The notes under the pieces were generated by a model. That model saw nothing but the letters and a program-made list of their open reading frames with translations, had not been told where the DNA came from and ran no database searches. 16,694 nt of DNA from contig JBDHUL010000021.1 of the NCBI GenBank assembly GCA_039812985.1, forward strand, positions 1-16,694, written 5' to 3'. The DNA is from JAPUDS01 sp039812985. GTDB taxonomy: Bacteria > Patescibacteriota > Saccharimonadia > Saccharimonadales > Saccharimonadaceae. Shown one piece after another: positions 15,334 through 16,694 of the stretch (positions are counted from its first letter, which is position 1; every line of letters starts with the position of its first letter). A program made the translations under genes and the position numbers.

Positions 15334-16352
15334 GCGGTCAGCGTTAGCCTTTCTTGCTTATCTCTCGTGTAGTTGCCGTGAATATAAGTATGTACTTCTT
15401 GATTATCGAGGTAGCTTATGATGTGATTTGCGATTGTAAACGCAAGCAATGGCGGCACTGCGTTGCCAATTTGATTAAATGTACTCGATTCTGTACCCTC
15501 AAACTGAAACCAGTCGGGGAACGACTGCAAGCGAGCAGCTTCTTTAACAGTAACTCTGCGCCTACGTCCATCTTTCAATTTGACACGCAGCATATCTCCT
15601 GTTGCGCCTGCTAGATTGCGACACGTTACGGTGCGCACAGGCTCATCAAGGTAAATATCTCGCGGTCTGACACACTTTGAAACTTTTTCGTACTTTGCGA
15701 TGTACGTGTCTTGGCTCGGTGTTAAAAAGCGAGAGCTATCGTCAAATTGAGAATACAAATCACCGATAGCATCACCGGCGGTGTGCTTGTTTGGGCTTTT
15801 TGGCGGTGGAAAGCCAATGGGACTTTCAAGGCGTGTACCAAGTGCAACAAAACGCTGCCTTTTTTGAGGTACGCCATAATCGTCTGCCCGTAAGACACCT
15901 GCCGATATCGTATAGCCAAGTTTCTCTAGCTCTTCGAGCACAGAGTCGAGGTATTGTTTATTTTTGTATGTCATGCCCCTGACATTTTCAAACATAAATA
16001 TATTTGGCTGAACTTGCCGCACTGCTTCAATGAATGCCGGGAAACCGTTTCTCGTATCGGCATCACCTTTTTGGTTGCCGCCTACGCTAAAAGGCTGGCA
16101 AGGCGGGCCTCCAACAATGATGTCTGCCTTCGGGAATACAGTTTCGGTCGTGATTGTTGTAAGTATATTCTCTCCGTGCAGATTTTTATTGTAAGTTGCA
16201 ACGCAGTTTTTATCGAACTCCATGCCAATAGTCTTAAAGCCGGCCGCTTCAAAACCCAACGCAAGCCCGCCTGTTCCCGCAAACAAGTCTAAAACTACCT
16301 CTTTCCGAGAAATACTAGGCACTAATTGATCGATAATATCTAGATACCCCAT
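15330..16352 (-). CDS. DNA (cytosine-5)-methyltransferase
   Basis: This 340-residue type II modification enzyme transfers a methyl group from S-adenosylmethionine to C5 of cytosine. All main C5-methylase motifs are present in order: I DLFAGTGG (22-29), IV GGPPCQPFS with catalytic Cys85, VI ENV (122-124), VIII QKRQR (163-167), a target-recognition region at about 215-265, and X IGNAVPP (295-301). I chose ATG 16352 over an in-frame ATG 63 bases upstream because TGATATAAT (16371-16363) would lie inside the longer version and because the homologous core begins soon after. The predicted leader is only about four bases. It is the first gene of the R-M operon. Pairing with a PstI-type nuclease is unexpected because M.PstI and M.BsuBI are adenine-N6 enzymes. 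Confidence 0.95.
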   Translation of the reverse strand: MGYLDIIDQLVPSISRKEVVLDLFAGTGGLALGFEAAGFKTIGMEFDKNCVATYNKNLHGENILTTITTETVFPKADIIVGGPPCQPFSVGGNQKGDADTRNGFPAFIEAVRQVQPNIFMFENVRGMTYKNKQYLDSVLEELEKLGYTISAGVLRADDYGVPQKRQRFVALGTRLESPIGFPPPKSPNKHTAGDAIGDLYSQFDDSSRFLTPSQDTYIAKYEKVSKCVRPRDIYLDEPVRTVTCRNLAGATGDMLRVKLKDGRRRRVTVKEAARLQSFPDWFQFEGTESSTFNQIGNAVPPLLAFTIANHIISYLDNQEVHTYIHGNYTRDKQERLTLTA

Positions 16353-16362
16353 AGCTGTTACA

Positions 16363-16371
16363 ATTATATCA
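16363..16371 (-). promoter_or_regulatory. Extended -10 promoter of the R-M operon
   Basis: On the minus strand TGATATAAT is a perfect extended -10. The methyltransferase ATG follows ten bases after it, giving a nearly leaderless message. No clear -35 is seen. Confidence 0.55.
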
Positions 16372-16436
16372 TTTTTCGCGTGCCCACTGAGCGAATACGC
16401 GAAAAATAATGCCAAAGATACTGAAACAATAAATCA

Positions 16437-16521
16437 CCACCAGAAAACACCCTTTTCAGCTTCCAAAAAAAGAAATTCGGCGGAGGAAATACAAAAATAA
16501 TGCAAAGGGTTTTTCTGGTGG
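16437..16521 (-). repeat. Right hairpin-ended element of the R-M cassette
   Basis: 85 bp beginning CCACCAGAAAACACCCTTT and ending AAAGGGTTTTTCTGGTGG. Its reverse complement aligns along nearly its full length with 13604-13685, with a few substitutions and small gaps. It lies just upstream of the R-M promoter and 56 bp from the 3' end of tRNA-Gly. Confidence 0.75.
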
Positions 16522-16531
16522 GACGCGTCCC
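16520..16531. repeat. 12-bp perfect palindrome at the element edge
   Basis: GGGACGCGTCCC overlaps the last two bases of the right element. It could be a protein-binding site or the insertion target; no function is shown. Confidence 0.5.
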
Positions 16532-16577
16532 GGCTTTACTTGAACAGGCGTCAGGGCTGAGCTGGCAGGTTCCGATT

Positions 16578-16652
16578 TGGTGCGGGTGCGGAGAATCGAA
16601 CTCCGATCCCAAGTTTGGAAAACTTGTATACTAACCGCTGTACTACACCCGC
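16578..16652 (-). tRNA. tRNA-Gly(TCC)
   Basis: The 75-base cloverleaf on the minus strand has acceptor GCGGGTG/CACCCGC. The anticodon stem CAAGT/ACTTG holds loop TTTCCAA, giving anticodon TCC. The T-arm contains GAGTTCGATTCTC and ACCA is encoded. It decodes GGA and GGG glycine codons. Its 3' end faces the R-M cassette. Confidence 0.95.
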
Positions 16653-16672
16653 GTGACGATGAGACATTGATT

Positions 16673-16678
16673 ATTATA
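16673..16678 (-). promoter_or_regulatory. -10 box of tRNA-Gly(TCC)
   Basis: Perfect TATAAT on the minus strand, 20 bases before the tRNA 5' end. The matching -35 would fall at or beyond the window edge. Confidence 0.5.
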
Positions 16679-16694
16679 CCAGATGTTCCTTTTC

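Larger units (their letters stand above)
13604..16521. mobile_element. R-M cassette bracketed by inverted 82/85-bp elements
   Basis: Three overlapping minus-strand genes (methyltransferase, endonuclease, coiled-coil protein) lie between two related elements at 13604-13685 and 16437-16521 that face opposite ways. The interior is visibly AT-richer than the flanking genes. No transposase or integrase is present, and I see no clear target-site duplication at the outer edges. The arrangement suggests a non-autonomous mobile cassette or recombination between two resident elements (inference). Confidence 0.5.

Noticed and set aside
16353..16415. 21-residue N-terminal extension of the C5 methyltransferase
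   Set aside because: It contains the perfect extended -10 box, and methylase homology begins only shortly after the ATG at 16352.
13604..16521. CRISPR or classical insertion sequence
   Set aside because: Only two diverged inverted copies occur, with no spacer-repeat periodicity, and no transposase is encoded between them.

Overview
The window reads like a member of Patescibacteria (CPR), most likely Candidatus Saccharibacteria (TM7). Supporting this are a TsaB that ends after its first domain, RNase Y, a MurT-GatD pair, a class F-like sortase with a sortase-anchored surface protein, a membrane-anchored Clp-like AAA+ protein, and promoters placed only a few bases upstream of start codons. TGA is used as a stop in several genes, which argues against the UGA-recoding CPR lineages. 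The assignment rests on gene content read by eye, not on a database comparison.

Layout. Positions 1-350 hold the 3' part of tsaB. Positions 432-3196 hold a surface module: a secreted beta-rich protein ending in a VPNTG sortase signal, then a sortase that probably anchors it. Positions 3205-4916 hold a promoter, a structured leader and rny (RNase Y). Positions 4949-6129 hold two tRNA-Pro genes on opposite strands (CGG minus, TGG plus) around a small membrane protein gene. The 3' end of tRNA-Pro(TGG) and its terminator are duplicated 193 bp downstream. Positions 6230-7045 encode a single-pass membrane protein facing convergent gatD-murT (7049-9072, minus), the lipid II amidation enzyme. A compact divergent promoter region (9073-9119) separates murT from a plus-strand group: a small membrane protein, a membrane-anchored double-AAA+ Clp-like protein (ATGA overlap) and a glycoside-hydrolase-like protein (ends 13338).

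Positions 13339-13603 hold no gene but many hairpins and a minus-strand terminator. Positions 13604-16521 are a horizontally acquired-looking restriction-modification cassette: a C5-cytosine DNA methyltransferase, a BsuBI/PstI-type endonuclease and an unrecognised coiled-coil protein, all minus strand with overlapping reading frames and visibly AT-richer than the rest. The cassette is bracketed by two related 82/85-bp elements in inverted orientation, each carrying its own terminal inverted repeats. tRNA-Gly(TCC) follows at 16578-16652.

The strongest leads are the restriction-modification cassette with its paired inverted hairpin elements, the unusual pairing of a PstI-family nuclease with a C5 methyltransferase and a third protein, the Clp-like protein lacking both canonical pore loops, the MurT without its cysteine ribbon, and the duplicated tRNA-Pro end.
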